DNA of 64,000 nt from CBIFVZ01 sp966185765 (GTDB lineage: Bacteria > Pseudomonadota > Gammaproteobacteria > Enterobacterales > Enterobacteriaceae): assembly GCA_966185765.1 (NCBI GenBank), contig CBIFVZ010000001.1, positions 124,001-188,000 on the forward strand, in the 5' to 3' direction. Position 1 is the first letter of the stretch, and the number at the start of each line of letters is the position of its first letter. The position numbers and the translations under genes were made by a program. Below, piece after piece: positions 27,020-36,930 of the stretch. The notes under the pieces are model-generated. The model was not told where the DNA came from, made no database searches, and saw nothing but the letters and a program-made list of their open reading frames with translations.

Positions 27020-28531
27020 ATGGAAAGCCCGCGCACCCCGATTGTTACGCTCCCCCAGGGCCAGCTCACTGGCACGCTTGAAAAGGGTATTGCCGCCTGG
27101 CGCGGCATTCCCTATGCGGCGCCACCAACAGGTGAAGGGCGCTGGCGGGCACCGCGCCCGGCGCCGAGCTGGCAGGGTATACGAGTGGCAGATAGCGCTG
27201 GCCCTTCTTCCTGGCAGGATGCGGAGTCTTGCCGTGAAGTGGGCGGCGGCGACCCAGGACAATTCTCTGAAGACTGTTTGTACCTTAACGTGTGGGCGCC
27301 TGAACAGCATGACGCGCCGCTACCCGTGATGGTGTGGTTGCACGGTGGTGGCTTCACGATTGGCGCAGGCAGTCTGCCCCCTTATGACGGTAGCGCGTTG
27401 GCCGCACGCGGCGCGGTGCTGGTGACGGTTAATTATCGACTTGGGCATCTTGGCTTTTTTGCCCATCCTGCGCTTGAGGGTGAAGACCCGCTGGGCCGGA
27501 CCTGTAACTTTGGGTTGCTGGATCAGATTGCCGCGCTGGAATGGGTGCGTGACAACATTGCCCACTTCGGTGGTGACCCCCAAAACGTGACGTTGTTTGG
27601 CGAATCAGCGGGGGCGCGCAGCGTGCTGTCACTGTTGGCCTCGCCGTTGGCGGCGGGACTGTTCCACAAAGCCGTAGTGCAAAGCGCATATACGCTTGCC
27701 GATGTCAGTCTTGATAAAGCGCTCACGCAGGGTGTGGCGGTGGCACAGCATTTTGGGCTTGAGGACGCGAGCGCAGATGAACTGCGTGCGCTCCCGGCAG
27801 AAGCCTTCTCGCGGTTGACCTCGCCGCTCAACATTGGCCCGGCGCCCATCTGCGGCGACCGGGTGTTGCCTGAACCGATGCTCGATGTTTTCTTTGCCGC
27901 ACGCCAGCATCCCATGCCGGTGCTGATTGGCAGCAACAGCGATGAAGCGAGCGTGATGTCGGTGTTTGGTGTCGATCTTGAAGAACAAATCCAGCGTATG
28001 CGCCGTGAGAGCAGAGTGGGGCTTGGGTTAATCAAAATGCTCTACCCTGGCGTGCGCGGTGACCTGGAGCTGGGCCGCCAGGTCTGTCGCGACATGGCGT
28101 TTACCACAATGGGCTTTGTGGTGATGCAGGCCCAGCAGCGGCTGGGGCAGCCATGCTGGCGCTACTGGTTTGATTACGTCTGTGAGGCTGAGCACGCGAC
28201 CTATCCCAACGGTACCTGGCACGGCAACGAAGTCGTATACGTGTTCGATAACCTGCAACGCACACCGCCTGCGGATGAATATGCCAACGCAGATGATATC
28301 GCCTTTGCAGGCCAGGTTGCCGATTACTGGGCGGCATTTGCCCGCTATCGCCCCGGTGATGAGCCTCTGCTGCCTGGTGTCATTCCCTGGCCTGCCAGCG
28401 TGCGCGGTGCCGACAGACTGCTGCGGCTGGGTATTAACCGCAGCGCCGGGTTCAAAATAGAAAAGCGTTTTATGCGCGCGCGAATGGTGTTGTTTAAGCG
28501 TGTGATGAAGCATCACGTCAGTCTGGATTAA
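27020..28531 (+). CDS. type-B carboxylesterase (para-nitrobenzyl esterase family)
   Basis: 503 residues from ATG 27020, preceded by AAGGA at 27008-27012; an ATG at 26996 is in frame but poorly placed. Alpha/beta hydrolase features: oxyanion motif WLHGGGFTIGAG near residue 105, nucleophile elbow FGESAGARS near 193, the acid in SNSDEAS near 310 and His in WHGNEVVYVF near 400. SEDCLYLNVWAP is the family's second signature. No signal peptide, so probably cytosolic. Substrate unknown; position next to ydcJ and near pcaHG suggests use on ester-linked aromatic or carboxylic compounds, which is inference. Confidence 0.88.
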   Translation: MESPRTPIVTLPQGQLTGTLEKGIAAWRGIPYAAPPTGEGRWRAPRPAPSWQGIRVADSAGPSSWQDAESCREVGGGDPGQFSEDCLYLNVWAPEQHDAPLPVMVWLHGGGFTIGAGSLPPYDGSALAARGAVLVTVNYRLGHLGFFAHPALEGEDPLGRTCNFGLLDQIAALEWVRDNIAHFGGDPQNVTLFGESAGARSVLSLLASPLAAGLFHKAVVQSAYTLADVSLDKALTQGVAVAQHFGLEDASADELRALPAEAFSRLTSPLNIGPAPICGDRVLPEPMLDVFFAARQHPMPVLIGSNSDEASVMSVFGVDLEEQIQRMRRESRVGLGLIKMLYPGVRGDLELGRQVCRDMAFTTMGFVVMQAQQRLGQPCWRYWFDYVCEAEHATYPNGTWHGNEVVYVFDNLQRTPPADEYANADDIAFAGQVADYWAAFARYRPGDEPLLPGVIPWPASVRGADRLLRLGINRSAGFKIEKRFMRARMVLFKRVMKHHVSLD

Positions 28532-28674
28532 GGCACGTAATAAAACCCTTTTTTTAACGCCTGCTGTAACTCATTGATTTTAAATTAGGTGAGAGTAGGG
28601 CCTGAAAAAAGGGTTTTTTCACGCTTTGGATGATTTATTTTTGTGGAGCAATGGGTTAAGTTGTTTTCGCTCTA
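28532..28674 (+). promoter_or_regulatory. leader of CRISPR array B
   Basis: This 143-bp stretch shares its plan with the array C leader: CCCTTTTTTT at 28546, TGTAAC then an ATTGATTTT block, a GAAAAAAGG block at 28604, and an AT-rich run up to repeat 1. CCCTTTTTTT and GAAAAAAGGG form an inverted repeat around the IHF site. It should hold the array promoter and the sites guiding Cas1-Cas2/3 integration. Confidence 0.8.
28567..28579 (-). promoter_or_regulatory. IHF site in leader B
   Basis: The minus strand reads AATCAATGAGTTA, a perfect match to WATCAANNNNTTR. It ends 95 bp before repeat 1. IHF bends type I-F leaders during spacer integration. Confidence 0.75.
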
Positions 28675-30077
28675 GTTCACTGCCGTACAGGCAGCTAAGA
28701 AGATTGACTACTGGAGTCAGTTTAAAACCTGGCAGTTCACTGCCGTACAGGCAGCTAAGAAGAGCTGCGACCGGCAGCACGGTAACGGACAGAAGTTCAC
28801 TGCCGTACAGGCAGCTAAGAAGCACAGATTGCCGATGCCATTAATAATGCCGTAGTTCACTGCCGTACAGGCAGCTAAGAAGATAAAAATGATGCTTTTT
28901 ATCGTGTACTCAATGTTCACTGCCGTACAGGCAGCTAAGAAGGATTGCAACGACAGTCCCGGCTATGAAATTCAGTTCACTGCCGTACAGGCAGCTAAGA
29001 AGGTGGTCCCACTCATTAGAACAGCGGTTTAAAAGTTCACTGCCGTACAGGCAGCTAAGAAGAGCGGTGCCGTAGAGAGACGTTCCGGCGGAGCGTTCAC
29101 TGCCGTACAGGCAGCTAAGAAGAGTTCACGGCATTCTCGTCCCACGCCGCGGGCGTTCACTGCCGTACAGGCAGCTAAGAAGCTGGAAAAATTTAAAATA
29201 CAGTTTCTGTGTGTAGTTCACTGCCGTACAGGCAGCTAAGAAGTGCTGGCGCTGCTGAGGCTCTTGAACGCGAGTGTTCACTGCCGTACAGGCAGCTAAG
29301 AAGATCAATCACAATCCAGCCGGAGTCTATCCAGCGTTCACTGCCGTACAGGCAGCTAAGAAGAGAAACATTCGTCATATGCACGCCCGAACCAGGTTCA
29401 CTGCCGTACAGGCAGCTAAGAAGTCAGACTGGTGTGTAGCGGTCCAAAATTTGGGGTTCACTGCCGTACAGGCAGCTAAGAAGACAAGCCCTCCGATAAT
29501 TTGGATGTAGGAAGCGTTCACTGCCGTACAGGCAGCTAAGAAGGCCCGCACGCTGTCACTACTGAATGTCTCCAGCGTTCACTGCCGTACAGGCAGCTAA
29601 GAAGATCCCGCGCGTACTTGCGTTCGACAGTTCGACGTTCACTGCCGTACAGGCAGCTAAGAAGCTGTTATGGTAAGACATCGGCACGTACCACACGTTC
29701 ACTGCCGTACAGGCAGCTAAGAAGGATACCCTTCATCCCGTTCGACGTATCAGCGCGTTCACTGCCGTACAGGCAGCTAAGAAGACAGCGTGGAACCGGC
29801 GCGCAGGGGAATCAACGTTCACTGCCGTACAGGCAGCTAAGAAGTGTAAATAGTCTGGCGCAAAATGCGCATACACGTTCACTGCCGTACAGGCAGCTAA
29901 GAAGACAACGGGCGTGATGCCGCGAACCACGATATGTGTTCACTGCCGTACAGGCAGCTAAGAAGGTTGGGCTGCACCTCAACGCGGCAAACTTCAGGTT
30001 CACTGCCGTACAGGCAGCTAAGAAGATAGTCTGCCATTACGCGTTATAGACCCCCCAGTTCACTGCCGTACAGGCAG
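28675..30077 (+). CRISPR. CRISPR array B, type I-F, 24 repeats / 23 spacers
   Basis: The 28-bp repeat reads GTTCACTGCCGTACAGGCAG then CTAAGAAG, with a CTGCC/GGCAG stem for Cas6f. Twenty-three intact repeats run from 28675 to 30025 and are essentially identical. The last, at 30058, keeps only its first 20 bases before diverging, marking the trailer end and fixing the leader at the left. Spacers are 32 bp, except three of 33 bp (starting 29183, 29544 and 29905). No spacer is repeated. Uniform repeats and an intact leader argue for an active array. It is adjacent to cas1, transcribed in the same direction. Confidence 0.98.
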
Positions 30078-30373
30078 CCACTTATTAAAATTCATAACCA
30101 TTAAGTACCAACACTTATGTGGCTTAATGGCATACCTGAATTGTCATATCCCACATCTTGTTATCCGATATTCCCTCACACATCTCCTCGCCGAATTACC
30201 CGCGCCTTTTATCAACCTCTGCCATTTTTTATATCGCTATTCTTGCCGCTCATCACTAACACGCTCTCTTTATCGACATCGCTCATAAAAACATAATGTT
30301 AACGTGTTTTTTGTGTGTAGTATTACCTATCATCAATGCATAAAAAGGCGTGATTCACAGGACGAAAACGCAA
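30078..30373 (+). promoter_or_regulatory. upstream region of the cas operon
   Basis: About 296 AT-rich bases between the trailer of array B and cas1 hold the presumed cas promoter. A -10-like TAGTAT lies near 30318. No dyad clear enough to name a regulator was seen; the AT content suits H-NS silencing. Confidence 0.4.
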
Positions 30374-31345
30374 ATGCTGACACCTTCCGATCTTAAAACC
30401 ATCCTGCATTCAAAGCGTGCCAATATTTATTATCTGCAACACTGCCGCGTATTAGTAAACGGTGGAAGAGTGGAATATGTCACTGATGAAGGTAAAGAAT
30501 CGCTTTACTGGAACATCCCCATTGCCAATACCACCGTAGTGATGCTGGGGACTGGGACATCGGTCACTCAGGCGGCCATGCGCGAATTTGCGCGCGCCGG
30601 AGTGATGGTTGGTTTCTGCGGGAGTAGCGGTACACCGCTGTATGCAGGCAATGAATATGATATCGAATTCTCCTGGCTATCACCGCAAAGCGAATATCGC
30701 CCAACCCAGTATTTGCAGGGCTGGGTAAACTTCTGGTTTGACGATGCTCGTCGGTTACAGGCCGCGAAGCAATTTCAACAGGTGAGACTGGCCCAGATTG
30801 AAAAACACTGGCTTAGCGAGCGAATGCGGCGTGAGTCAACCTTCACCGTGCCGCCGGAACCGCTCAGGGCGCTGCTGGCACGTTTTCAGGAAAACATGGC
30901 AGCGGCGGCGGACCATACGGCGCTGATGTTACACGAAGCCCAGTTAACAAAAGGGCTTTACCGCCTGGCCAGTGCCGCGAGCGGTTACGGCGACTTTACC
31001 CGTGCCAAACGCGGTGGCGGTACCGATAGTGCGAACCGTTTTCTCGACCACGGCAATTACCTGGCCTATGGGCTGGGTGCCGTCGCCGCCTGGGTGACGG
31101 GCCTGCCGCACGGGCTGGCGGTTATGCACGGTAAAACCCGACGCGGTGGTCTGGTGTTTGATATTGCCGATCTGGTTAAAGACGCGCTGGTGATGCCGCA
31201 GGCGTTTATTGCCGCAATGGAAGGGGAAGATGAACAGGCGTTTCGCCAGCGCTGCATTGCCGGGTTCCAGCGTGCGCAGGCGCTCGATACGATGATAGCC
31301 ACATTACAGGAGGTAGCGCAGCCTGGTGACGAGGCGCAGATATGA
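30374..31345 (+). CDS. cas1: Cas1, type I-F integrase
   Basis: 323 residues from ATG 30374, which matches the usual N-terminus (LTPSDLKTILHSKRANIYYL); a GTG at 30350 would add eight residues. It is the integrase that, with Cas2-3, inserts spacers at the leader end. Metal-binding residues are expected in HEAQLTKGLYR (Glu), LPHGLAVMHG (His) and FDIADLVKDA (Asp), all present. Subtype I-F hallmark: WNIPIANTTVVMLGTGTS. Its stop overlaps the cas2-3 start (ATGA). Confidence 0.97.
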   Translation: MLTPSDLKTILHSKRANIYYLQHCRVLVNGGRVEYVTDEGKESLYWNIPIANTTVVMLGTGTSVTQAAMREFARAGVMVGFCGSSGTPLYAGNEYDIEFSWLSPQSEYRPTQYLQGWVNFWFDDARRLQAAKQFQQVRLAQIEKHWLSERMRRESTFTVPPEPLRALLARFQENMAAAADHTALMLHEAQLTKGLYRLASAASGYGDFTRAKRGGGTDSANRFLDHGNYLAYGLGAVAAWVTGLPHGLAVMHGKTRRGGLVFDIADLVKDALVMPQAFIAAMEGEDEQAFRQRCIAGFQRAQALDTMIATLQEVAQPGDEAQI

Positions 31346-34300
31346 ACATTCTGCTTATCTCGCGCTGTAGCAAACGCGCGCGTGAAGAAACCTGCCGACT
31401 TCTCGACAGGTTTGCTGAACGCAAGGGTGATGCCGCCTGGCAAACCTCCATTACCCTGGAAGGTCTGGATACGCTGTGTCGCCTGTTGCGTAAAACCGCA
31501 CGTCGCAACACGGCGGTTGCCTGCCACTGGCTTAAAAAAGAAGGGCGCAGTGAGCTGTTGTGGGTTGTGGGTAATCCGGGGCGTTTTGATGCTAACGGCA
31601 ATGCGCCTACCCACCGTACCTCGCGCAATATCCTGCGAGCAGGGGATGAGCACGACTGGCACAGCGCTGAAGCCTTTGCGCTGTTAGCCGCGCTCGCTGC
31701 GCTGTTTCACGATTTCGGTAAAGCCGGACGCTGCTTCCAGCAGACGCTCGCCGGTAAGCTTTATCAGGCGAAAGACAAAAAAGTACGTTTCCAGCCCTAT
31801 CGCCACGAGTGGATTTCGCTGCGGCTGTTCCAGGCATTTGTGGGTAATCAAACCGATGCTCAGTGGCTGGCAAAACTGGGAACGCTATCGCGTGCCGATG
31901 AGAAGCCGCTGCTTGATGCGCTTGTGAAAGACAATCTCACCTTTAGCGATAGCCCACTGAAGGGATTGCCGCCGCTTGCCAGCGCCGTTGGCTGGCTGAT
32001 TTTATCGCACCATCGGCTACCGCAGTCGCTTAACGGTAATCCCGATATTGACCGCTGTGATAACTGGATTAGCCGCCAGCTTACCGTGGACTGGAATGCG
32101 CTTAACCACACCTGTTTTAACGCCGGGAAAATATTTAATGATATCTGGACCTTTCCGGCAGGCCTGCCGCTACGTAGCCGCACCTGGTGTGAAAAGGTGC
32201 GTCAGATAGCAAAGCGGGCGCTGAATTTGCCGTCATTATCTGTGTGCTGTACGCCGCAGCATCTGTTTACGCTGCATATGGCGCGCCTGACGTTAATGTT
32301 GGCCGATCATCACTACTCCTCAATGCCCGCCGTGCTGGCGTGGCAGGATGAAAAGTACCAGGCCTGGGCCAATACGCGGCGCGGGACTGACCCGGTGCAG
32401 ATGAACCAGCGGCTGGATGAACATCTGTGCGGCGTGGCGCATCACGCGCTGCTGTTTGGTCGTATGCTGGCGCGGGTGGTGCCTGCGCTGCCGACTATTG
32501 CTCGCCATAAAGGCTTTCGCGAACGGGCGAGCGATGCACGTTACCGTTGGCAGAACAGCGCCTGGGATACCGCGTACGCATTGCGCGAGCGCAGCCACCG
32601 GCACGGTTTTTTTGGCGTCAATATGGCCTCGACCGGCTGCGGTAAAACGCTTGCTAACGCGCGCATTATGTATGCTCTGGCCGACGAGCGTCGCGGTTGC
32701 CGGTTCAACATTGCGCTGGGGCTGCGCACATTAACGCTGCAAACCGGCCGGGCGCTGGAGGCGCGGCTGGGGCTGGGGGATGACGTGCTGGCGGTGCTAA
32801 CCGGTTCGGCTGCGGTGCGTGAGCTGAATGACATCGCACCGGATAATAACAGCGCAAGTGCCGAGGCGTTGCTTGAAGCGCATCAGTACGTGCATTACGA
32901 CGGCACGCTCGACAGCGGCCCACTGGCGCAGTGGCTGAAAAAGGACCCGCGCGTCGAGAGGCTGGTGAGCGCACCTGTGCTTGTGACAACGGTCGACCAT
33001 CTGATGCCCGCGACAGAGGGCGTGCGCGGCGGGCGACAAATTCCCGCCATGCTGCGGCTGTTAAGCAGCGATCTGGTGCTCGATGAGCCAGACGAATTTG
33101 ACGTGGACGACCTGCACGCCCAGTGTCGGCTGGTGCACTGGGCCGGAATGCTGGGCGCACGGGTACTGCTGTCGTCTGCCACGTTGCCGCCTGCGCAGGT
33201 CGAAGCGCTGTTCAGCGCCTACCGCGCAGGCCGGAAAATCTGGCAGAGCGAATGCGGTGAGCCTGGCCGGGCGCTTAACATCTGCTGCGCCTGGTTTGAT
33301 GAATATGGCTCGACTGCAACAGACGCAGACAGCGAAGAAGGCTTTCGGCTGGCGCACCAGACCTTTGCCCGCGACCGCGCCCGTCGCTTACTCAGGCAGC
33401 CCAGGCTGCGGTTGGGGGATATCGTCCCGGTTCACGCTGAGGCAGGCAACCGTAAGGCGGCGGTGCAGGCGGTAGCTGATGTGATTATGCAGCAGATACT
33501 GCGGCTGGACGGCGAACATCACAACACCCATGCCAGCGGTAAAACCGTGTCACTCGGGTTGGTGCGTTTTGCCAATATCAACCCGCTGGTGGCGGTCGCC
33601 AGAATCCTGATGGCACAGACACCGCCCGAAGGCTGCTGCATTCACTACTGCATTTATCACGGTCAGCAGCCGCTGGCGGTACGTTCGTATACAGAAAAAC
33701 GGCTGGATGCCGCGTTCGATCGCCACGATCCTGACCGGCTGTGGCAGTTACCGGAAATAACGCAGGCGCTGAAGGGGCCAGTGCAGCGGCATATTTTTGT
33801 GGTGCTGGCCACGTCCGTTATTGAGACCGGGCGCGATCTGGATGCCGACTGGGGTATTGCTGAACCCAGCTCTATGCGCTCGCTGATTCAGTTCCCCGGT
33901 CGTATTCAGCGCCACCGCGCAATTACGCCCACCACGCCTAATTTCATTATTCTCAGCCATAACATCAATGCGCTGAGCGGCAGGTTGCCCGCCTATTGCA
34001 GACCGGGCTATGAAACGACAAAAGCCTCGCTCCCCAGCCATGACCTGCGCTGTCTGCTGCCTGAAGCGGCCTGGCAGAGTATTAGCGCCATCCCGCGCAT
34101 TGTGGAAGACGACGAGACCAATGCTTTTGCCGCGCTTGAGCACCGGCGGCTGCGCGACGAACTGCTGGGTAGCGGTGAAAAGGGTGAGCTGACGGCGGCC
34201 CACTGGTGGCGCGCGCTGCTGACCTGGTGCGCTGAGCTACAGCGCCGCAAACCGTTTCGCCGCTCAGAGCCGCAGGCGCAGTTTTTTATCTATATGGAAG

Positions 34301-34578
34301 ACGATGACGATACGCCACGCTTTGTATTTAAGACCGAAGCGGGTGACTGGAAAGCCTCGGAGTTATTCGAGCATTGCGAGCCGGAACTGGCGGCGGGAGT
34401 AGCGCCGTGGTTTGACGTGGACTATCGCGCGGTACTGACAGCGCTCGCCGATGAGCGCGGGCTGGAACTGAGCGAGGTATCGGCACGCTATGGGGAAATT
34501 ACGCTCCCGGCAAGGGAACGTGATGGCGGGGAGCCGTGGCTTTATCACCCATTGTTGGGGGTGTTTAGTAACGTTTGA
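31342..34578 (+). CDS. cas3: Cas2-Cas3 fusion helicase-nuclease, type I-F
   Basis: 1078 residues. An N-terminal Cas2-like domain (MNILLISRCSKRAREE, about residues 1-90) is fused to Cas3, the defining trait of subtype I-F. The HD nuclease is intact (H123-D124 in LFHDFGKAGR; later SHHRLPQ). The SF2 helicase has Walker A ASTGCGKTLANARI near residue 430, motif II VLDEPDEFD near 580, motif III LSSATLPP, and motif VI QFPGRIQRHR near 855. It degrades target DNA recruited by the Csy complex and is held by Cas1 during adaptation. No disruption is visible. Confidence 0.97.
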   Translation: MNILLISRCSKRAREETCRLLDRFAERKGDAAWQTSITLEGLDTLCRLLRKTARRNTAVACHWLKKEGRSELLWVVGNPGRFDANGNAPTHRTSRNILRAGDEHDWHSAEAFALLAALAALFHDFGKAGRCFQQTLAGKLYQAKDKKVRFQPYRHEWISLRLFQAFVGNQTDAQWLAKLGTLSRADEKPLLDALVKDNLTFSDSPLKGLPPLASAVGWLILSHHRLPQSLNGNPDIDRCDNWISRQLTVDWNALNHTCFNAGKIFNDIWTFPAGLPLRSRTWCEKVRQIAKRALNLPSLSVCCTPQHLFTLHMARLTLMLADHHYSSMPAVLAWQDEKYQAWANTRRGTDPVQMNQRLDEHLCGVAHHALLFGRMLARVVPALPTIARHKGFRERASDARYRWQNSAWDTAYALRERSHRHGFFGVNMASTGCGKTLANARIMYALADERRGCRFNIALGLRTLTLQTGRALEARLGLGDDVLAVLTGSAAVRELNDIAPDNNSASAEALLEAHQYVHYDGTLDSGPLAQWLKKDPRVERLVSAPVLVTTVDHLMPATEGVRGGRQIPAMLRLLSSDLVLDEPDEFDVDDLHAQCRLVHWAGMLGARVLLSSATLPPAQVEALFSAYRAGRKIWQSECGEPGRALNICCAWFDEYGSTATDADSEEGFRLAHQTFARDRARRLLRQPRLRLGDIVPVHAEAGNRKAAVQAVADVIMQQILRLDGEHHNTHASGKTVSLGLVRFANINPLVAVARILMAQTPPEGCCIHYCIYHGQQPLAVRSYTEKRLDAAFDRHDPDRLWQLPEITQALKGPVQRHIFVVLATSVIETGRDLDADWGIAEPSSMRSLIQFPGRIQRHRAITPTTPNFIILSHNINALSGRLPAYCRPGYETTKASLPSHDLRCLLPEAAWQSISAIPRIVEDDETNAFAALEHRRLRDELLGSGEKGELTAAHWWRALLTWCAELQRRKPFRRSEPQAQFFIYMEDDDDTPRFVFKTEAGDWKASELFEHCEPELAAGVAPWFDVDYRAVLTALADERGLELSEVSARYGEITLPARERDGGEPWLYHPLLGVFSNV

Positions 34579-34655
34579 AACTGATGCGGCGAGGAATTGA
34601 GAATGCCGCATTTATTTTGCTGAATTTTAGTGATTCGCCAGGTTAAGGAGAAGCT

Positions 34656-35975
34656 ATGGCGCATGATGCATTAACCGCCTTTATCGCCGACTACATCGCA
34701 GGGCGACGACAGGCAAAACTGGACGCCTTCGATAAAGACGCCGCAAAGCGGCTTGACGGCGCAGATGCCACGCAGCAGGCAGAAAGCCTGCAACAGCGCC
34801 GCGAGCTGGAGCAGCGCTATACGCCGCAGGCCTGGCTGACCGATGCTGCCAGCCGTGCCGGGCAAATCAGCCTGGTTACCCATGCGGCAAAATTCACCCA
34901 CGGCGACTCAAAAAGCAGCAGCATCTACAGCGAGGCACAGCAGGAGGGCGGTTATCTCAGCAGCGCATCGCTCACAGAGCTGGCCACAGACGCTGTCGGC
35001 AACGCGGCGGCTCTCGATGTGGCTAAACTACTGCAAACCGAGGTAGACGGCGATTCGCTACTTGCCTGCCTGCGGCGCGGCGATACCACACCGCTCGCCG
35101 CCTTTGCAGACAGCCCGCAGCAGCTGGCCGACTGGGTGTCCGGCTTTTCCCGTGCACTCACCACCGGTGAACCCACCTCCCATAAGCTGGCAAAGCAGGT
35201 CTATTTCCCGGTTGGTGATGGCTATCATCTGCTTAGCCCGCTGTTTGCCACCTCGCTTACCCACGCTATGTACCAGAAGCTGGTGTCACTGCGCTTTGGT
35301 GACGAGGTAAAAGCTATCTGGCAGGCGCGGCGCAATAACGAGTGGCATGGGCAGCCGCTGGTGACGTTCCCGTCAATGGCCGAAATGCACTTTGGCGGCA
35401 CCAAGCCGCAGAACATTTCGGCGCTTAACAGCGTACGCGGTGGTCGCGCCTGGCTACTGTCGGCACGGCCGCCGGTGTGGATCACTATCCGTAAGCCACC
35501 GCACAACATCACCTCACTGTTCTCCGCCGGTGGGCGCTATGACCGGAGTGCCACCTCGACCCTGCGCCGCATTATCGGGCTTATTGTCGGCACTAAAGAC
35601 TATAAAAATCACCATATTCGCGACGCGCGAGATGAATACATCGACGAGCTTATCGATCTGCTGTTTGAAATGGCGTCTGAGCTGCAACAGGAAGCCTGGC
35701 AGGGCTGGACGCTGAACTGTAGCACGCTTAAGCCGCACCAGCAGCTGTGGCTGGACCCGTGGCGCACGAAAACTGACGAGGCCTTTGCGCTGGAGCGTGA
35801 TAAAGACGACTGGCAGCAGGCCGTGGCCGAAGATTTTGCCCGCTGGCTCAACTACCGGCTACGCAAACATCTGCCGGATGTCGGCATGGTAGAAAAACGC
35901 GAGTGGCAAACGCGCCCGCGTTTTCGCGAGCAGCTGCGTGAAATGGAAAACATCATTCAGGAGGCGCTGAAATGA
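34656..35975 (+). CDS. csy1: Csy1 / Cas8f, large subunit of the Csy complex
   Basis: 439 residues, starting after an AAGGAGAAG ribosome binding site and 77 nt after cas2-3. Csy1 sits with Csy2 at the 5' handle end of the I-F surveillance complex and reads the CC PAM through its positively charged vise and wedge. Typical Csy1 segments include YTPQAWLTDAASRAGQIS near residue 50, LVTHAAKFTHGDSKSS, and TFPSMAEMHFGGTKPQNIS near 240. Its end overlaps csy2 by 4 nt. Confidence 0.96.
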   Translation: MAHDALTAFIADYIAGRRQAKLDAFDKDAAKRLDGADATQQAESLQQRRELEQRYTPQAWLTDAASRAGQISLVTHAAKFTHGDSKSSSIYSEAQQEGGYLSSASLTELATDAVGNAAALDVAKLLQTEVDGDSLLACLRRGDTTPLAAFADSPQQLADWVSGFSRALTTGEPTSHKLAKQVYFPVGDGYHLLSPLFATSLTHAMYQKLVSLRFGDEVKAIWQARRNNEWHGQPLVTFPSMAEMHFGGTKPQNISALNSVRGGRAWLLSARPPVWITIRKPPHNITSLFSAGGRYDRSATSTLRRIIGLIVGTKDYKNHHIRDARDEYIDELIDLLFEMASELQQEAWQGWTLNCSTLKPHQQLWLDPWRTKTDEAFALERDKDDWQQAVAEDFARWLNYRLRKHLPDVGMVEKREWQTRPRFREQLREMENIIQEALK

Positions 35976-36916
35976 GCACGCTTATCGTCCTGCGCCGCCT
36001 GCGGGTGGAAAATGCCAATACCGTCGCGGGCCTGACCTACGGCTTCCCGGCCATATCGCAGTTCCTCGGCTTTACTCATGCGTTGTCGCGCAAACTCACC
36101 GCCAGCCACGGCCTGCGGCTCGATGGCTGCGCCGTGGTGTGCCACGACCATCAGATACACGCGCACTCGTCCGGGCGCGACTACCAGTTTGCGCTCACGC
36201 GTAACCCGCTCACCAAAGAAGGCAAGACCGCGCCATTTAATGAAGAAGGGCGTATGCACATGACGGTATCGCTGCTGCTGGAGTGCCACGGTGAGATTGA
36301 AAGCGGTGACTACGGCAAAAACGCGCTGGCGACGCATCTGGCACAGCTGTGCCCGACCATGAAGCTTGCTGGTGGCACCATTGTGGAGCGAGAACCGCTG
36401 GCAGTAGAGGTACTCGACTGGCCGGAGAACGCGAAGGCGCTGCGCCGTTTGCAGTGGCGGCTAATGCCGGGTTTTGCGCTGCGCGATCGCAGTTTAATGC
36501 TTGACGAACACTATCAGACGCTGCGTGCCGATAACCCGCAGGCAACCCGGCTTGACGCCTGGCTGGACTTTGCCGCGCTGAAAATGCGCGCCGAACAGCC
36601 CGAGGGCGAGACGCCGCAGCTGGGCGCACGCGCTGAATGGCGCTACGTACCTAAACCGCAGCCTGGCTATCTGGTGCCGATGATGACCGGCTGGCAGCGT
36701 ATTTCTGCGCTGTATGCATCGGGTGAAGTCGCCAACGCGCGCGACAGCGACACGCCGTTTGCTTTTGTGGAGGCGGTGTACGGCATTGGCGAGTGGTGCG
36801 GACTGCACCGCATTCGTGACATCAACGATATTCTGTGGCGCTATCGCACCACGCAAACGGGTTATTACTGTGGCGGCACACAAACGGCCCCGCAGCCTAC
36901 TGAACATCATGAATAA
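35972..36916 (+). CDS. csy2: Csy2 / Cas5f
   Basis: 314 residues. It forms a heterodimer with Csy1 and caps the 5' handle of the crRNA. It has the N-terminal RAMP-like start LIVLRRLRVENANTVAG with the GFPAISQFLGFTHAL motif, and the ITGWQRI-type GWQRISALY segment near 250. It is translationally coupled to csy1 (ATGA overlap) and separated from csy3 by 14 nt. Confidence 0.96.
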   Translation: MSTLIVLRRLRVENANTVAGLTYGFPAISQFLGFTHALSRKLTASHGLRLDGCAVVCHDHQIHAHSSGRDYQFALTRNPLTKEGKTAPFNEEGRMHMTVSLLLECHGEIESGDYGKNALATHLAQLCPTMKLAGGTIVEREPLAVEVLDWPENAKALRRLQWRLMPGFALRDRSLMLDEHYQTLRADNPQATRLDAWLDFAALKMRAEQPEGETPQLGARAEWRYVPKPQPGYLVPMMTGWQRISALYASGEVANARDSDTPFAFVEAVYGIGEWCGLHRIRDINDILWRYRTTQTGYYCGGTQTAPQPTEHHE

Positions 36917-36930
36917 AAAGGGATAACGAT

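Noticed and set aside
25928..27310. 460-codon minus-strand frame opposite ydcJ and the esterase gene
   Set aside because: Spans two well-supported genes on the other strand and lacks recognisable domains.
28626..29930. Several reading frames of 60-100 codons with repeated SLPYRQLR, LAACTAVN or LSCLYGSE units on both strands
   Set aside because: They are translations of the CRISPR repeats of array B, not proteins.
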